NCBI GenBank assembly: GCA_035939775.1
Contig: DASZFO010000065.1
Location: 1 to 53,111, forward strand
Source: Pirellulales bacterium
Lineage (GTDB): Bacteria; Planctomycetota; Planctomycetia; Pirellulales; DATAWG01
Direction of reading: 5' to 3'
DNA: 53,111 bases
Part shown: piece after piece, positions 26,294 through 35,094 of the stretch
Position numbering within the stretch: the stretch's first letter is position 1
How the letters are laid out: each line of letters starts with the position of its first letter
The notes under the pieces: generated by a model
What the model saw: only the letters and a program-made list of their open reading frames with translations
Told to the model about the DNA's origin: nothing
Database searches by the model: none
Program-made: the position numbers and the translations under genes

Positions 26294-27016
26294 ATGATTT
26301 CGCTCGATCTTATACCGTTGGCGGCGTTTGATCCGAGTTGGATTTTTCCGATCATCGTTATTTTGGTGTTCGTGCTGAGGATCATCGGCGCGGCGGCTGG
26401 CGGCGCCAATAATCCAAACGTCCCCAATCGGCGTCCGCCGGGCCAGATACCTCGCGTGCCTGGCCCGCAAGGAAACGACGACGACGCGTTGAAAGGCGAG
26501 ATTGAAGAGTTTCTCCGCCGCGTCTCGAATCGTCGCGAGGGACAGCCCCAGCAGCGCACGGCCGCCAATCCGCCCCGGCCCACACAGGCCATGCGGCCGC
26601 CTGCGCCGGCGAGCCCGCAAGAGCGCCGCCGTAAACCGGCCCCCGTGATCATCGCCACGGCGGGCGCTCCACTTGTCGCCGAGGTCGTTGAGACGCCGCG
26701 CGACGACATCGACGACCACGTCAAGCGCTACATGAACACGCGCCAGTTCGATCAACGGGCCGGCCAGCTCACTTCGATCGATCAAAAGGAGCGGCAGTTC
26801 GACCAGCAGGTCCAGCAGACGTTCGCTCACGAGGTCCGACACCTCCGTCCCGGCTCGCTCGCCCCCGCGGCCGACGAACGCTCGGTGAGCGACACGGCCC
26901 CGCGGGTCATCGAGGACGACAAGCAGAACAAGTCGTACACCTTGCTCACCGGCTCGAATCTGATCAACGCCGTGATCGTCAGCGAAATCATGCAGCGCCC
27001 CGAACACCGCTGGTAA
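26294..27016 (+). CDS. Membrane-anchored hypothetical protein in floA operon
   Basis: A 240-residue protein with one N-terminal membrane helix (LIPLAAFDPSWIFPIIVILVF). The rest is soluble, Pro/Arg/Gln-rich and disordered-looking, with a helical EIEEFLRRVSNRREGQPQQR stretch, a central ETPRDDIDDHVKRYMNTRQFDQRAGQL motif, and a short hydrophobic C-terminus SNLINAVIVSEIMQRPEHRW. I recall similar proteins in planctomycetes after floA but no function. It starts 7 bases after the floA stop, and the next gene begins on its stop (TAA-ATG). An accessory role in FloA assemblies is inference. Confidence 0.8.
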   Translation: MISLDLIPLAAFDPSWIFPIIVILVFVLRIIGAAAGGANNPNVPNRRPPGQIPRVPGPQGNDDDALKGEIEEFLRRVSNRREGQPQQRTAANPPRPTQAMRPPAPASPQERRRKPAPVIIATAGAPLVAEVVETPRDDIDDHVKRYMNTRQFDQRAGQLTSIDQKERQFDQQVQQTFAHEVRHLRPGSLAPAADERSVSDTAPRVIEDDKQNKSYTLLTGSNLINAVIVSEIMQRPEHRW

Positions 27017-27967
27017 ATGGCCGAGCCAGTCCCCACCATCGCGCCCTTTGTCGCCGGAAAGACCCGTCTGGGCTGGATTGGCACGGGCGTGATGGGAACG
27101 AGCATGTGCTCCCATCTGATTCGCGCCGGATTCGCGATGACGGTCTTCAACCGCACGCGCGCGAAGGCCGAGCCGCTCGTGGCCCTCGGGGCGCAATGGT
27201 CTGAAAGCCCAAAACAAGTCGCGGAATCCTCCGACGGCGTCTTTTCAATCGTCGGCTTTCCGGCTGACGTGCGGGCCGTGACGCTCGGTCCCGACGGCTC
27301 TCTGGCTGGCAGCCGGCCGGGCATGGTTCTCGTCGACATGACCACGAGCGATCCATCCCTGGCGATCGAGATCGCCCAGCAAGCAGCGGCGCGCGGCGTG
27401 CAGACCATTGATGCCCCTGTCTCCGGCGGCGACGTGGGAGCGAAGGAGGCCCGGCTGTCGATCATGATCGGCGGCGATCGGCAAGCCGTTGAGGCGCTGC
27501 GCCCCTGTTGGGAAGCGATGGGACGCACGATCGTGCATCAAGGCGGTCCAGGAGCGGGGCAACACGCCAAAATGGTCAATCAGATTCTAATCGCTTCCAA
27601 TATGATTGGCGTCTGCGAGGCCCTGCTCTACGGCTACAAAGCCGACCTCAACTTGACCACGGTCATGGAATCGGTCGCGTCGGGAGCGGCAGGGAGTTGG
27701 TCGCTCTCGAATCTCGGCCCGCGAATCATCGGCGGCCGCTTCGAGCCGGGCTTTTTCGTCGAGCACTTCATCAAAGATATGGGCATCGCGCTGGCCGAGG
27801 CCGAGCGCATGGGCCTTTCGCTTCCCGGCCTGGCCCTAGCCAATCAGCTCTACATCGCCTTGCGTAGCCAAGGCCATGGCCGAGACGGAACGCATTCGCT
27901 GATGCTGGCGCTGGCCTCGCTCTCAGGGATTGATTGGAAAAAGGAGGCAGTGGGCAGGAAGCAGTAG
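27017..27967 (+). CDS. NAD(P)-dependent beta-hydroxyacid dehydrogenase
   Basis: A 316-residue enzyme of the 3-hydroxyisobutyrate dehydrogenase-like group (tartronate semialdehyde reductase, glyoxylate/succinic semialdehyde reductase). The Rossmann start is [13 protein letters not shown] (GxGxxG at about residues 22-27). The substrate-site signature [19 protein letters not shown] and the lysine-bearing [18 protein letters not shown] helix are present. Its ATG directly follows the stop of the membrane-anchored protein (TAAATG), so it appears to share the floA operon; a metabolic link to FloA is not obvious. The physiological substrate cannot be distinguished by sequence. Confidence 0.93.
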   Translation: MAEPVPTIAPFVAGKTRLGWIGTGVMGTSMCSHLIRAGFAMTVFNRTRAKAEPLVALGAQWSESPKQVAESSDGVFSIVGFPADVRAVTLGPDGSLAGSRPGMVLVDMTTSDPSLAIEIAQQAAARGVQTIDAPVSGGDVGAKEARLSIMIGGDRQAVEALRPCWEAMGRTIVHQGGPGAGQHAKMVNQILIASNMIGVCEALLYGYKADLNLTTVMESVASGAAGSWSLSNLGPRIIGGRFEPGFFVEHFIKDMGIALAEAERMGLSLPGLALANQLYIALRSQGHGRDGTHSLMLALASLSGIDWKKEAVGRKQ

Positions 27968-28025
27968 GCAGGGTGCCACAAGCAATCTGCGCGCTGGCGC
28001 CGACTGCCACCCGCCGACTTCTTCT

Positions 28026-28115
28026 TCATCCCTTGCGATGGCGGATCTTCGCTCTCATGCGGCGCTTCTTGCGACCCAGCTTGCGCCGCCCCTTGCCTGT
28101 TTTCTTGACGCCCAC
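28026..28115 (-). CDS. 29-residue highly basic protein
   Basis: A very short gene read from GTG 28115, with an AGGAG ribosome binding site six bases upstream. The product is MGVKKTGKGRRKLGRKKRRM followed by a helical Arg/Lys tail ending RHRKG; about 19 of 29 residues are basic. The pattern K-x-R-R-x-R-M-x-x-K recalls the small ribosome-associated proteins of the mS38/bS22 (DUF1713) group and other very basic ribosomal peptides. It could therefore be a small ribosomal subunit protein, but no homology search was possible. It is flanked by long non-coding DNA and has the opposite strand to its neighbours. Confidence is moderate because the sequence is short. Confidence 0.6.
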   Translation of the reverse strand: MGVKKTGKGRRKLGRKKRRMRAKIRHRKG

Positions 28116-28393
28116 GTCGTGCTCCTGGTGAGGAATTTACCGAATACGCACGCATAGCCTACCCAACAGCCATCTCGCGAGACGACCATCATACCAAAGT
28201 GGCTTAGCGCGGCAAGGGAGATAGGCGCCCGACGCGTGCTGTAAGCCCTCCCTGAATGCCGCCTTCCGTCTGCCTTCGACAGAATTGTGGCAAAAAAGCC
28301 ACCGTTGCGTTTGCACATCACCGGATGCGAGCTATGGTTGCATAGCCACGACAAAGTGGCGAAGCAATTCCAGTTCTTCCGAAAAGGTGGGCC

Positions 28394-28957
28394 ATGCGCA
28401 AGTTGCTGTTGTTGACGATTGTGACTCTCACGGCCGCTGTCGGCCCTGGCTGTTGCTCCTGCCTCACCGGCGGCTGCTCCTGCTTGCAGCACTGCGGAAC
28501 GTGCTTCCACTCGTTCTGCCGATTTGAGGACTGGAAGCTGCAATCGCTGTGCGGCACGCGCACGCCGGCGCCGTTCGTGCCGGCGCCGGTCGCGGCCCCA
28601 ATTTATAGCGCTCCGTACGTTGTGCCGCCGGCCGCCGCGCCCTGCGCGACGCCCGCCCCGATCGTGACTCAACCGCTCAGTGCGGGCGCCGCCTGTCAGC
28701 CGTGCGCCCCCGCTCCGGTGATGACGCAGCCGCTCAGCATGCCGGCCCCGGTCCAGCCGTATGCTCCCGCGCCGATTTGTGCTCCGATTCAATGCGATCC
28801 ATGTCCCTGCCCCTGTCAGCCGGTGAATCCCTGCGATCCGTGCGCGACGACGGATGGCGCACCGGTGCTGAACGGCATGCCGGTGTTCACTACGCCCGGT
28901 CCGGTGGCGCCCGGGGCTCCGACGATCGCGCCGCCGACTGGCGTTCCGTCGCTGTAG
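28394..28957 (+). CDS. Cys- and Pro-rich exported protein
   Basis: A 187-residue protein with a signal segment MRKLLLLTIVTLTAAVGPGC; cleavage after the GPGC cysteine would give a lipoprotein. The N-terminal half is rich in cysteine (GCCSCLTGGCSCLQHCGTCFHSFC). The rest is a Pro/Ala/Cys repeat with PIVTQPLSAG and PVMTQPLSMP, several APAP units and CDPCPCPCQPVNPCDPC. No known domain. It resembles the low-complexity surface or cell-wall proteins of planctomycetes. An independent transcription unit upstream of the YXWGXW gene. Confidence 0.78.
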   Translation: MRKLLLLTIVTLTAAVGPGCCSCLTGGCSCLQHCGTCFHSFCRFEDWKLQSLCGTRTPAPFVPAPVAAPIYSAPYVVPPAAAPCATPAPIVTQPLSAGAACQPCAPAPVMTQPLSMPAPVQPYAPAPICAPIQCDPCPCPCQPVNPCDPCATTDGAPVLNGMPVFTTPGPVAPGAPTIAPPTGVPSL

Positions 28958-28988
28958 GCGCGGCAGCCGCATCGGAATTCGGTCGTTG

Positions 28989-29047
28989 AACCCGGAGCCA
29001 TCGGCGCCGGCCGGTTTGCCCAACGCCGTCGCCGTAGGCTCCGGGTT
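28989..29047. terminator. AACCCGGAGCC hairpin after the Cys/Pro-rich gene
   Basis: Perfect 11-bp inverted repeats AACCCGGAGCC (28989-28999) and GGCTCCGGGTT (29037-29047) enclose a GC-rich loop. It is about 32 bp after the stop codon, but no U-run follows, so an intrinsic terminator is uncertain; it may instead be an RNA stabiliser. Confidence 0.5.
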
Positions 29048-29445
29048 AAACGATTCGATGGGGCACTCCTCGCGCCGGCCGGATTCTCTTGTTCCATTTC
29101 GCGAGACGAATGCGTTAGAATTGATCTCGGCGATCGGAAAAGATTTCAAACAGTTTGTAACCAGGTTGCCGGCGGCTTGCCCGGCGGACTATCGGGCCGA
29201 TTGCAACTTGCGGCTGCCACATGATTTGGGGCTCCGATTCGATCGCAATCGAATGTGACGCCTGGAACGGGATTCGGCAACAAATCGTTCGGCATACAAG
29301 ATGCGGAAGGAACTTGCGACGGTCGTGCAGCGTTAGAATGATGTGGTGACCCAAGCCCGCCGTGATCCCAGAGCATCACGAACAGGTGCCCTCCAAAGTC
29401 GGACCCCACCCACCTGTTCGATTCAAACTATAAGGAACTCGAGCC
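29048..29445. other. Approximately 400-bp leader of the YXWGXW gene
   Basis: No gene supported. It must contain the promoter of the 743-residue protein. A purine-rich AAGGAACTCGAGCC precedes its ATG. Confidence 0.45.
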
Positions 29446-31677
29446 ATGTCAATCAAGCATTTGGCCTTCACATCGGTCGCGCTGTTAGCGGCATCGATTT
29501 GGGCATTTCCCAACGCTCCCCTGCGAGGGCAAGACCCCGCCGGCGGACCGGATCAAGAAGTCTTGACGCACGGACCGGTCCATGAGGCCTACGCCGAACC
29601 GACCGTGTCGAATCCGACAGAGCCGCTCGTCGTCCCGAAGCAGGCGCCCGCGCCGATCGAAGAGATGCCGCCCGATGTGAAGCCCGACGGTGCGAATGTT
29701 GTCTGGATCGCCGGCTATTGGGCCTGGGACGACACGCGAAACGACTTCATCTGGGTTAGCGGCATTTGGCGCGACACGCCGCCGAACTACGTTTGGGTCG
29801 CCGGCTATTGGAGCCAGGTGGCCAACGGCTTCCAATGGACTCCCGGCTTCTGGTCGCCCGCCGAACAGCAGCAAGTGAGCTACCTGCCCGAGCCGCCGCA
29901 ATCGCTGGAATCCGGGCCGAATACTCCGCAACCGTCGGCCGACGATTTCTGGGTGCCGGGGAACTACCAATACGTCGAGACGCGCTACGTTTGGCGGCCC
30001 GGCTATTGGACGGTCGCCCAGCCGGACTGGATCTGGACGCCCGCGCATTTCGTTTGGTCGCCGAGCGGCTATATCTTCATCCCGGGGCACTGGGATTATG
30101 TGCTCGCCCGCCGCGGCGTGCTCTTCGCGCCGGTTTATTTCTCGGCGCCGATCTATGCCCGGCGGCATTTTGTCTTCGCGCCGAGCGTCGTGATCGATTC
30201 GAATCTACTGACGGTGAACTTCTTCGTCCGCCCGAATTATTGCCACTACTACTTTGGCGATTATTACGGCGAGAACTTCGTCGCGCTGGGTTTCAATCCC
30301 TGGTTCTCGGTGGGTGTGCGGTTTGGGCCCGATCCGCTGTTCGCTTATTATCGCTGGGACCATCGCGACGATCGCCGCTGGGCCGAGGGGCAGCGCGAGC
30401 ATTTCGCTTACATGAACTCCCACCCGGAGGCCCGGCCGCCGCGCACCTACGCCCAGCAGACGACGATCATCAACAACAACATCACGATCAATAAGAACAC
30501 GAACAACATCGCCATCGGCGCGCCGCTGAATCAATACGTGAAGAACGTCAACAACAGCGGCGGGAACAATGTGAAGTTCGTGAATGTCTCGACGCAGCAG
30601 CGGGAGCAATTCGCCCAGCAGGCCGTGCAGACTCACGACATGGCTCGCGAGCGGGCCAAGCTCGAATCGCCGAGCGGCGGTCCCAAGAACGGCCCATTGA
30701 CGGGCGGTCCAAATCTCGGCGGCACGCCAAAGACGCTGAATCTGCGCAATTTGGCACAGTCCGGCGGCGGCCAGTTGCCGGGAAGCAATCCGACCGGCGC
30801 CGGCGCAAATGTTCGTACGAACACGAACATCAATTCGCAAACTGGAGGGCCATCCAATGAACGAACGGGGGCCGGCGGCAAGACATTCGGCGGCCCGAAC
30901 ACCGCCAATCCCGGCGCCGGAACGATTCCTGGCAACCTGAACTACGGGCGAACTGGAACTGGATCGGGAACTCTGCCTGGCGGCACGACCGGACCCGGGA
31001 CCGCCGGGGGAACAACGTCGGGCCGCGGGCCCTCCGGCGCGTCCGGCCCAAGCACTGATATATTCCGGGCGAGAACGGGAGAGGCGCTCAAGAGCGGCTC
31101 GGGATCGAGCAACGGACCGGGTCCCGGTGGACCGAGCGGCTCGGGTTCGAACGCCAAGAAATTTGAGGACTTTAATAACAAAGGCCCGTCATTCTCGCCC
31201 CCGAGCGGTCGCGGCGGCGGCCCGCCACCATCGCCCACTCCCAGCGATCGCGGCAGATCGTCGTCGGGCGATTCGCGCGGCAAGAAACCGGACGACAGCA
31301 AAGGCGGCTCAAATGGGCCGGGCGGCGGGCGCGCATTTTTCGCGCCCGGCAATTCTCGCGGCTTGGCCGACGCGCAGAACGCGGTCGAAGAACCCGTCGA
31401 CAGTCGCGCGAAGGACCCGATCCGGCCACTGACGCTCAATCCATCGCTCGCGCCGACCAGCCGTACCGCGAACGGCTTGGCGGCGAGCCGCTCGTCGTTC
31501 GACCTCCAGCCACAGCAGTCAGTCAAAGACCCCGTTCGTCCGCTGAACCTGCTGCCGCAATCGCAGCCCCGTTCATCGACTGGGCCGGTTCCAGCGAACG
31601 GACCAGCGCCGCGGGGCAATTCCGATCCGAGAGGCAAAGACCCGATTCAACCGTTGCGGCTCGCGCCGAACAATTGA
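29446..31677 (+). CDS. Large YXWGXW-repeat surface protein
   Basis: A 743-residue exported protein (signal MSIKHLAFTSVALLAASIWA). The N-terminal part (residues about 75-250) is an array of aromatic repeats of the YXWGXW type: VWIAGYWAWDD, FIWVSGIWRDT, YVWVAGYWSQ, FQWTPGFWSP, DFWVPGNYQY, YVWRPGYWTV, WIWTPAHFVW, YIFIPGHWDY. A short aromatic domain with RHFVFAPSVV follows, then a Gln/Asn segment with TTIINNNITINKNTNNI. The last 350 residues are Gly/Ser/Pro low complexity. The end carries three spaced KDPIRPLTL, KDPVRPLNL and KDPIQPLRL motifs. It is likely an outer surface or peptidoglycan-less wall component; function is unknown. Confidence 0.87.
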   Translation: MSIKHLAFTSVALLAASIWAFPNAPLRGQDPAGGPDQEVLTHGPVHEAYAEPTVSNPTEPLVVPKQAPAPIEEMPPDVKPDGANVVWIAGYWAWDDTRNDFIWVSGIWRDTPPNYVWVAGYWSQVANGFQWTPGFWSPAEQQQVSYLPEPPQSLESGPNTPQPSADDFWVPGNYQYVETRYVWRPGYWTVAQPDWIWTPAHFVWSPSGYIFIPGHWDYVLARRGVLFAPVYFSAPIYARRHFVFAPSVVIDSNLLTVNFFVRPNYCHYYFGDYYGENFVALGFNPWFSVGVRFGPDPLFAYYRWDHRDDRRWAEGQREHFAYMNSHPEARPPRTYAQQTTIINNNITINKNTNNIAIGAPLNQYVKNVNNSGGNNVKFVNVSTQQREQFAQQAVQTHDMARERAKLESPSGGPKNGPLTGGPNLGGTPKTLNLRNLAQSGGGQLPGSNPTGAGANVRTNTNINSQTGGPSNERTGAGGKTFGGPNTANPGAGTIPGNLNYGRTGTGSGTLPGGTTGPGTAGGTTSGRGPSGASGPSTDIFRARTGEALKSGSGSSNGPGPGGPSGSGSNAKKFEDFNNKGPSFSPPSGRGGGPPPSPTPSDRGRSSSGDSRGKKPDDSKGGSNGPGGGRAFFAPGNSRGLADAQNAVEEPVDSRAKDPIRPLTLNPSLAPTSRTANGLAASRSSFDLQPQQSVKDPVRPLNLLPQSQPRSSTGPVPANGPAPRGNSDPRGKDPIQPLRLAPNN

Positions 31678-31850
31678 GATCACGTTTCACTCGGTACCAG
31701 GCCCTGCCTGGGACTACACGGCCGCGAAGGCCCTACCTTCGCATTTTTATGGATGGTGCAGTCGCTCGCGAAGGATCGCGAGGCAGAGCCTCGCTCGCAG
31801 CGCGTTCCCAGGCAAAGCCTGCAATCGAGGGAATTGCCGCTTCGCGAGAT
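31678..31850. other. Gap with CCAGGCA/TGCCTGG inverted words
   Basis: The convergent gap between the YXWGXW gene and the TolC-like gene contains CCCTGCCTGGGA (near 31700) and TTCCCAGGCAAAGCCTG (near 31806), inverted copies that could form a bidirectional terminator stem. Confidence 0.5.
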
Positions 31851-34271
31851 CTAATTCTTCGCGTGCCAATTGGAGCTGGATGTCGAGGCGATCGGTAGCG
31901 TTGACGTTTCGGCGCCGGCACTGTCGCCTGCCGCGCCGCCGCCGGTGTTGGAAGCGCTTCCCCATCGCAGCGATTTCGCCCCGTTAGTCGATCTGCTTTC
32001 GGACGGCTGCGGCGCATCGCTGGCCGGGCCGATCGCCGACAGAGGGCGAATCGATCCGGCATCGTCTATTCCGTCCGCCGAACCGAGCATGGGACCGTCG
32101 CCCCTCAGCGCCTTCGGCTTGCGGACCGACGACGGACTCTTCTTCGGCTCTTCGCCGCTCGGCATCGCGCCATTTGGTGCCGCGCCGCTCGGCTGCGTTT
32201 CGGACGGCTGCCCGGGGCCGATTTGCTCTTCGGCCGGCGTCGGCGTGCCGGGGACCGTTTCCGAATCTCCTCCGAAATCGGCGTGCTGGGCGATCGGGCC
32301 CGTGCTGAAAACACTGGGCCGCGAGTAGCCGTAGTTGATGTTCATGCCGGCGTCGCGGGCCCGCGCCAAGCGATGGGCATCGAAGTAGGCCTTGCCCGGC
32401 CACGGACCTTCGGCCAGGAACACGTCGTCGTATTCGAGCAGCGAGCCCTTGACGAAATGCACCTGCGCGATGCCGCGATTGTAGTCGATGAGCGAGCGAT
32501 AATAGGCCGCCTCGGCGTCGGACCGCCGCTGCTGGGCCTGCAAGAGGAGATCGAGCGTCACGGTGCCGGCGTCGTAGGCGACCGTCACGGCCGCCACTTC
32601 CTGCTCGCTCGCCATGCGCCGATTGAAGTTGGTCTCCATCAAGCGATAATTCAGATCGAGGTTTCGGATCGCGTCGGTAATCTGATGCGAGAGTTCCAGC
32701 TCCTGGTCTTGCATGATGTTCTTTTCACGCGTCAGCAGGAGCTGCTGGCTGCGGATTTGCGTGAGTTCCTTGCGGAAGCCGAGCGGCATGCTGAAATTCA
32801 AGCCGAGATTCCATTCGCGGAAGCTGGCGTTGGCCATGGTCGCGGTGGCGTCGGTGCCGATGATCGATTCGCTCGGCGTGCCGCGATACGAGGTGCCGTC
32901 GTTGCGAATCAAGTCTTCGCCCAGGCCGAAGAGCCGATAACGGCCTTCGAAGTCGAGGTTCGGCAGCAGCAGGTTCTTCGAGGCGATCAACTCCAGCTCG
33001 AGCTGCTTGATCTTCCACTTCTCCTTGCGCAGCTCGACGCTGCGGGCCAGGGCTTCTTCGTGAACGTCGTGCCAATCGAAGACCACTTTCGCGGTGGTTG
33101 GCTCGTCCTTGGGCCGGATCAGCCGCCCATCGGTCGCTGCCAGGCCCATCAAATAGCGGAGCCGGTTCTCCATTCGGTAAAGGTCGGTCAGGGCCTGTTC
33201 GACCTGGGCGCGGAAGGTGAAGTATTGATTGCGCGATTCGGCCTCCTTGTCGGCCTCGCCCCCCTTCGCGTTCACGTCGGACAAGGCCTTGATCTTCTGC
33301 CAGGTGGTCAGCGCGCTGTCGCGTCCCACCTCGGCCGCCGCCAAGGCGCGATAGGCAAAATAGACTTCCCAGTAGGCGTTTTCCGTGTCGTCCACCAGGT
33401 TCCGCACGCCGGCCTCGAAATCGGCCAGGCTGATGTCCATGTTGATCCGCGAGATCATCACGCCGCGGAATGCCGGCAGCGTGTTGCCCGCGTTGCCGAC
33501 GCCTATGGGCCCCGCGTCGAGCGGGCCGTTGATCTCGTTGAATAGCAAGCCGCCGCCGCGGAGCAGCCGTTGCTGCAAGGTGAAATCGAGGATGTTCTGA
33601 TTGTCGTGCGCCGATTCGCGCAGCGGGCTGTTGCTGTCGGTATAGATCTGTTGCGACGTGATCGCGTAGGTCCCGCCGACGGCGCTTCGTTTGGATAGGC
33701 CGGTGGTCATCGTGTCGATGTCTTGCAGCGAGATGCGCTGCTGAATGGACCCGACGGAGAGCAGGGCGTTTTGCGGCTGATTGTCGTGTTCCCAGGTGAA
33801 GCTGCTGGCGAGCACGGCGTCGAAATTGCTCAGCGCGCCCTCCACGCCAAGATTGGGGTTCGTTTCGATGATGGCCGGATCGTAGACGCTCGTGACCGAT
33901 TGCGGCGTTGTGAGCAAGACGGAGGGCGCATCCCCGACTTGCGGCCGCGTGCCCCCTTGCGAGGCGAACCGCGCTCCGAGCGTGCGCATGATCTTGCTGT
34001 TTTCCAGCGCGGTGTGCACCGCTTCCTCGAGCGAAAGGTCCCAGACCTTCTCGTATTTGCTGTTGGTGAGCGTCAGCGGCGCCTCGGCATCTTGCACTTC
34101 GGCCAGGCTGGCATTCTTGACGTCCGGGGCCTCAATCTTGGTCGCCATACCGACGTAGTGTGAGAGGTCTCCCTTCTCGAAGAAATAGAACGGCTGCGTC
34201 GGCGCGCAGCCGGCTGCCAGCAGCAGGAGAGACGCGGTCGCGATCCAGGGCAAATGGCAAGGCCGGCTCAT
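31851..34271 (-). CDS. TolC-family outer membrane lipoprotein
   Basis: An 806-residue protein. ATG 34271 gives signal MSRPCHLPWIATASLLLLAAGC, with lipobox LAAGC, so it is a lipoprotein; the longer frame starting at 34454 is not needed. The OEP/TolC helices appear as VWDLSLEEAVHTALENSKIM near residue 75, then long helical pairs (FEAGVRNLVDDTENAYWEVYFAYRALAAAEVG, RNQYFTFRAQVEQALTDLYRMENRLRYLMGL) and AQQRRSDAEAAYYRSLIDYNRGIAQVHF. The C-terminal 150 residues are Pro/Ser/Gly-rich and non-conserved. It is likely a channel component of a tripartite export system whose inner-membrane parts are not nearby. Confidence 0.9.
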   Translation of the reverse strand: MSRPCHLPWIATASLLLLAAGCAPTQPFYFFEKGDLSHYVGMATKIEAPDVKNASLAEVQDAEAPLTLTNSKYEKVWDLSLEEAVHTALENSKIMRTLGARFASQGGTRPQVGDAPSVLLTTPQSVTSVYDPAIIETNPNLGVEGALSNFDAVLASSFTWEHDNQPQNALLSVGSIQQRISLQDIDTMTTGLSKRSAVGGTYAITSQQIYTDSNSPLRESAHDNQNILDFTLQQRLLRGGGLLFNEINGPLDAGPIGVGNAGNTLPAFRGVMISRINMDISLADFEAGVRNLVDDTENAYWEVYFAYRALAAAEVGRDSALTTWQKIKALSDVNAKGGEADKEAESRNQYFTFRAQVEQALTDLYRMENRLRYLMGLAATDGRLIRPKDEPTTAKVVFDWHDVHEEALARSVELRKEKWKIKQLELELIASKNLLLPNLDFEGRYRLFGLGEDLIRNDGTSYRGTPSESIIGTDATATMANASFREWNLGLNFSMPLGFRKELTQIRSQQLLLTREKNIMQDQELELSHQITDAIRNLDLNYRLMETNFNRRMASEQEVAAVTVAYDAGTVTLDLLLQAQQRRSDAEAAYYRSLIDYNRGIAQVHFVKGSLLEYDDVFLAEGPWPGKAYFDAHRLARARDAGMNINYGYSRPSVFSTGPIAQHADFGGDSETVPGTPTPAEEQIGPGQPSETQPSGAAPNGAMPSGEEPKKSPSSVRKPKALRGDGPMLGSADGIDDAGSIRPLSAIGPASDAPQPSESRSTNGAKSLRWGSASNTGGGAAGDSAGAETSTLPIASTSSSNWHAKN

Positions 34272-34616
34272 TGATTTTGTTCCCTCGCGAGACTCCATGG
34301 CATCCACTTGGCGACACGTTGCAAATGACCCGAGCGCAAACCAAGCTTGGCTGGCAATCGCAGCAGAGCTTCCGGTTCCCCCCGGGCCGTTTGCAGCCGT
34401 TTCAGTGGAGGCGCGCGAGGCGCAAACCGCTAATGCGGAGCAATCGGCAAGCAATGTATCGACCGGCTCGCCATTAAACTTTGGCGAATTGATGCAATCG
34501 CTGCGATCGGAAGAGATTTTAGAAGATTCGCAAACTTCGCAGATTGCGCAAACGACGATCCGCAGATGCTAGCAGCGCGAATGCGAGGTTTTCCCCCGCT
34601 CGCGGTTTAGCTGCCA
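34272..34616. other. 345-bp gap upstream of the TolC-like gene
   Basis: Holds the TolC-like promoter on the minus strand. I see no repeat family or small gene here. Confidence 0.4.
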
Positions 34617-35093
34617 CTACAAATACATCCCCACGTAGCCGCCCGTTTGGTCGGCTTTGGCTTGCAGTGCGGCGATGCGCCTTACTGTTTGCGCCAGGTC
34701 GCCCGCTTCGATGTAGCGATTGAATTCCACCATGACGGCGCGAGAAACCGTCTCGCGAAACCAGGCCACGACCGGCTCCGTGAGCCATTCGCATGTTTCG
34801 CGCACTAGCGTGGCATCCACGTCTGCTAGCAGAGTCTCGCGATCGGCCGAATCGGTGAGCACGGTTCCTTCGAAGCTGAATTCGAGAGTGCCCAAATCGG
34901 CGTGATTCGTGAGATGGAAGACGCAGTTGGCATCGTATAGAAAATAGGAATTATGCGAGCCGTGCTTTTCCAAAGCGGCCTTGATCCGCTCGCACCGCGC
35001 GCGATACCTCGGCGAGGCGTCGATGGGTATATCGAGCCGGCCCACCGACCGCAGCGGCAGGCAATCGAACGCAATCTCGACGAACCGGCTCAT
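34617..35093 (-). CDS. Hypothetical protein, 158 residues
   Basis: A soluble protein without a signal peptide: MSRFVEIAFDCLPLRSVGRL at the start, a central CVFHLTNHADLGTLEFSFEG beta stretch, and a helical end (AVMVEFNRYIEAGDLAQTVRR). I recognise no domain. Its ATG is one base after the stop of the preceding 447-residue gene (TGACATG), so the two are translationally coupled. It may be a cytosolic partner of that secreted protein. Confidence 0.75.
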   Translation of the reverse strand: MSRFVEIAFDCLPLRSVGRLDIPIDASPRYRARCERIKAALEKHGSHNSYFLYDANCVFHLTNHADLGTLEFSFEGTVLTDSADRETLLADVDATLVRETCEWLTEPVVAWFRETVSRAVMVEFNRYIEAGDLAQTVRRIAALQAKADQTGGYVGMYL

Positions 35094-35094
35094 G

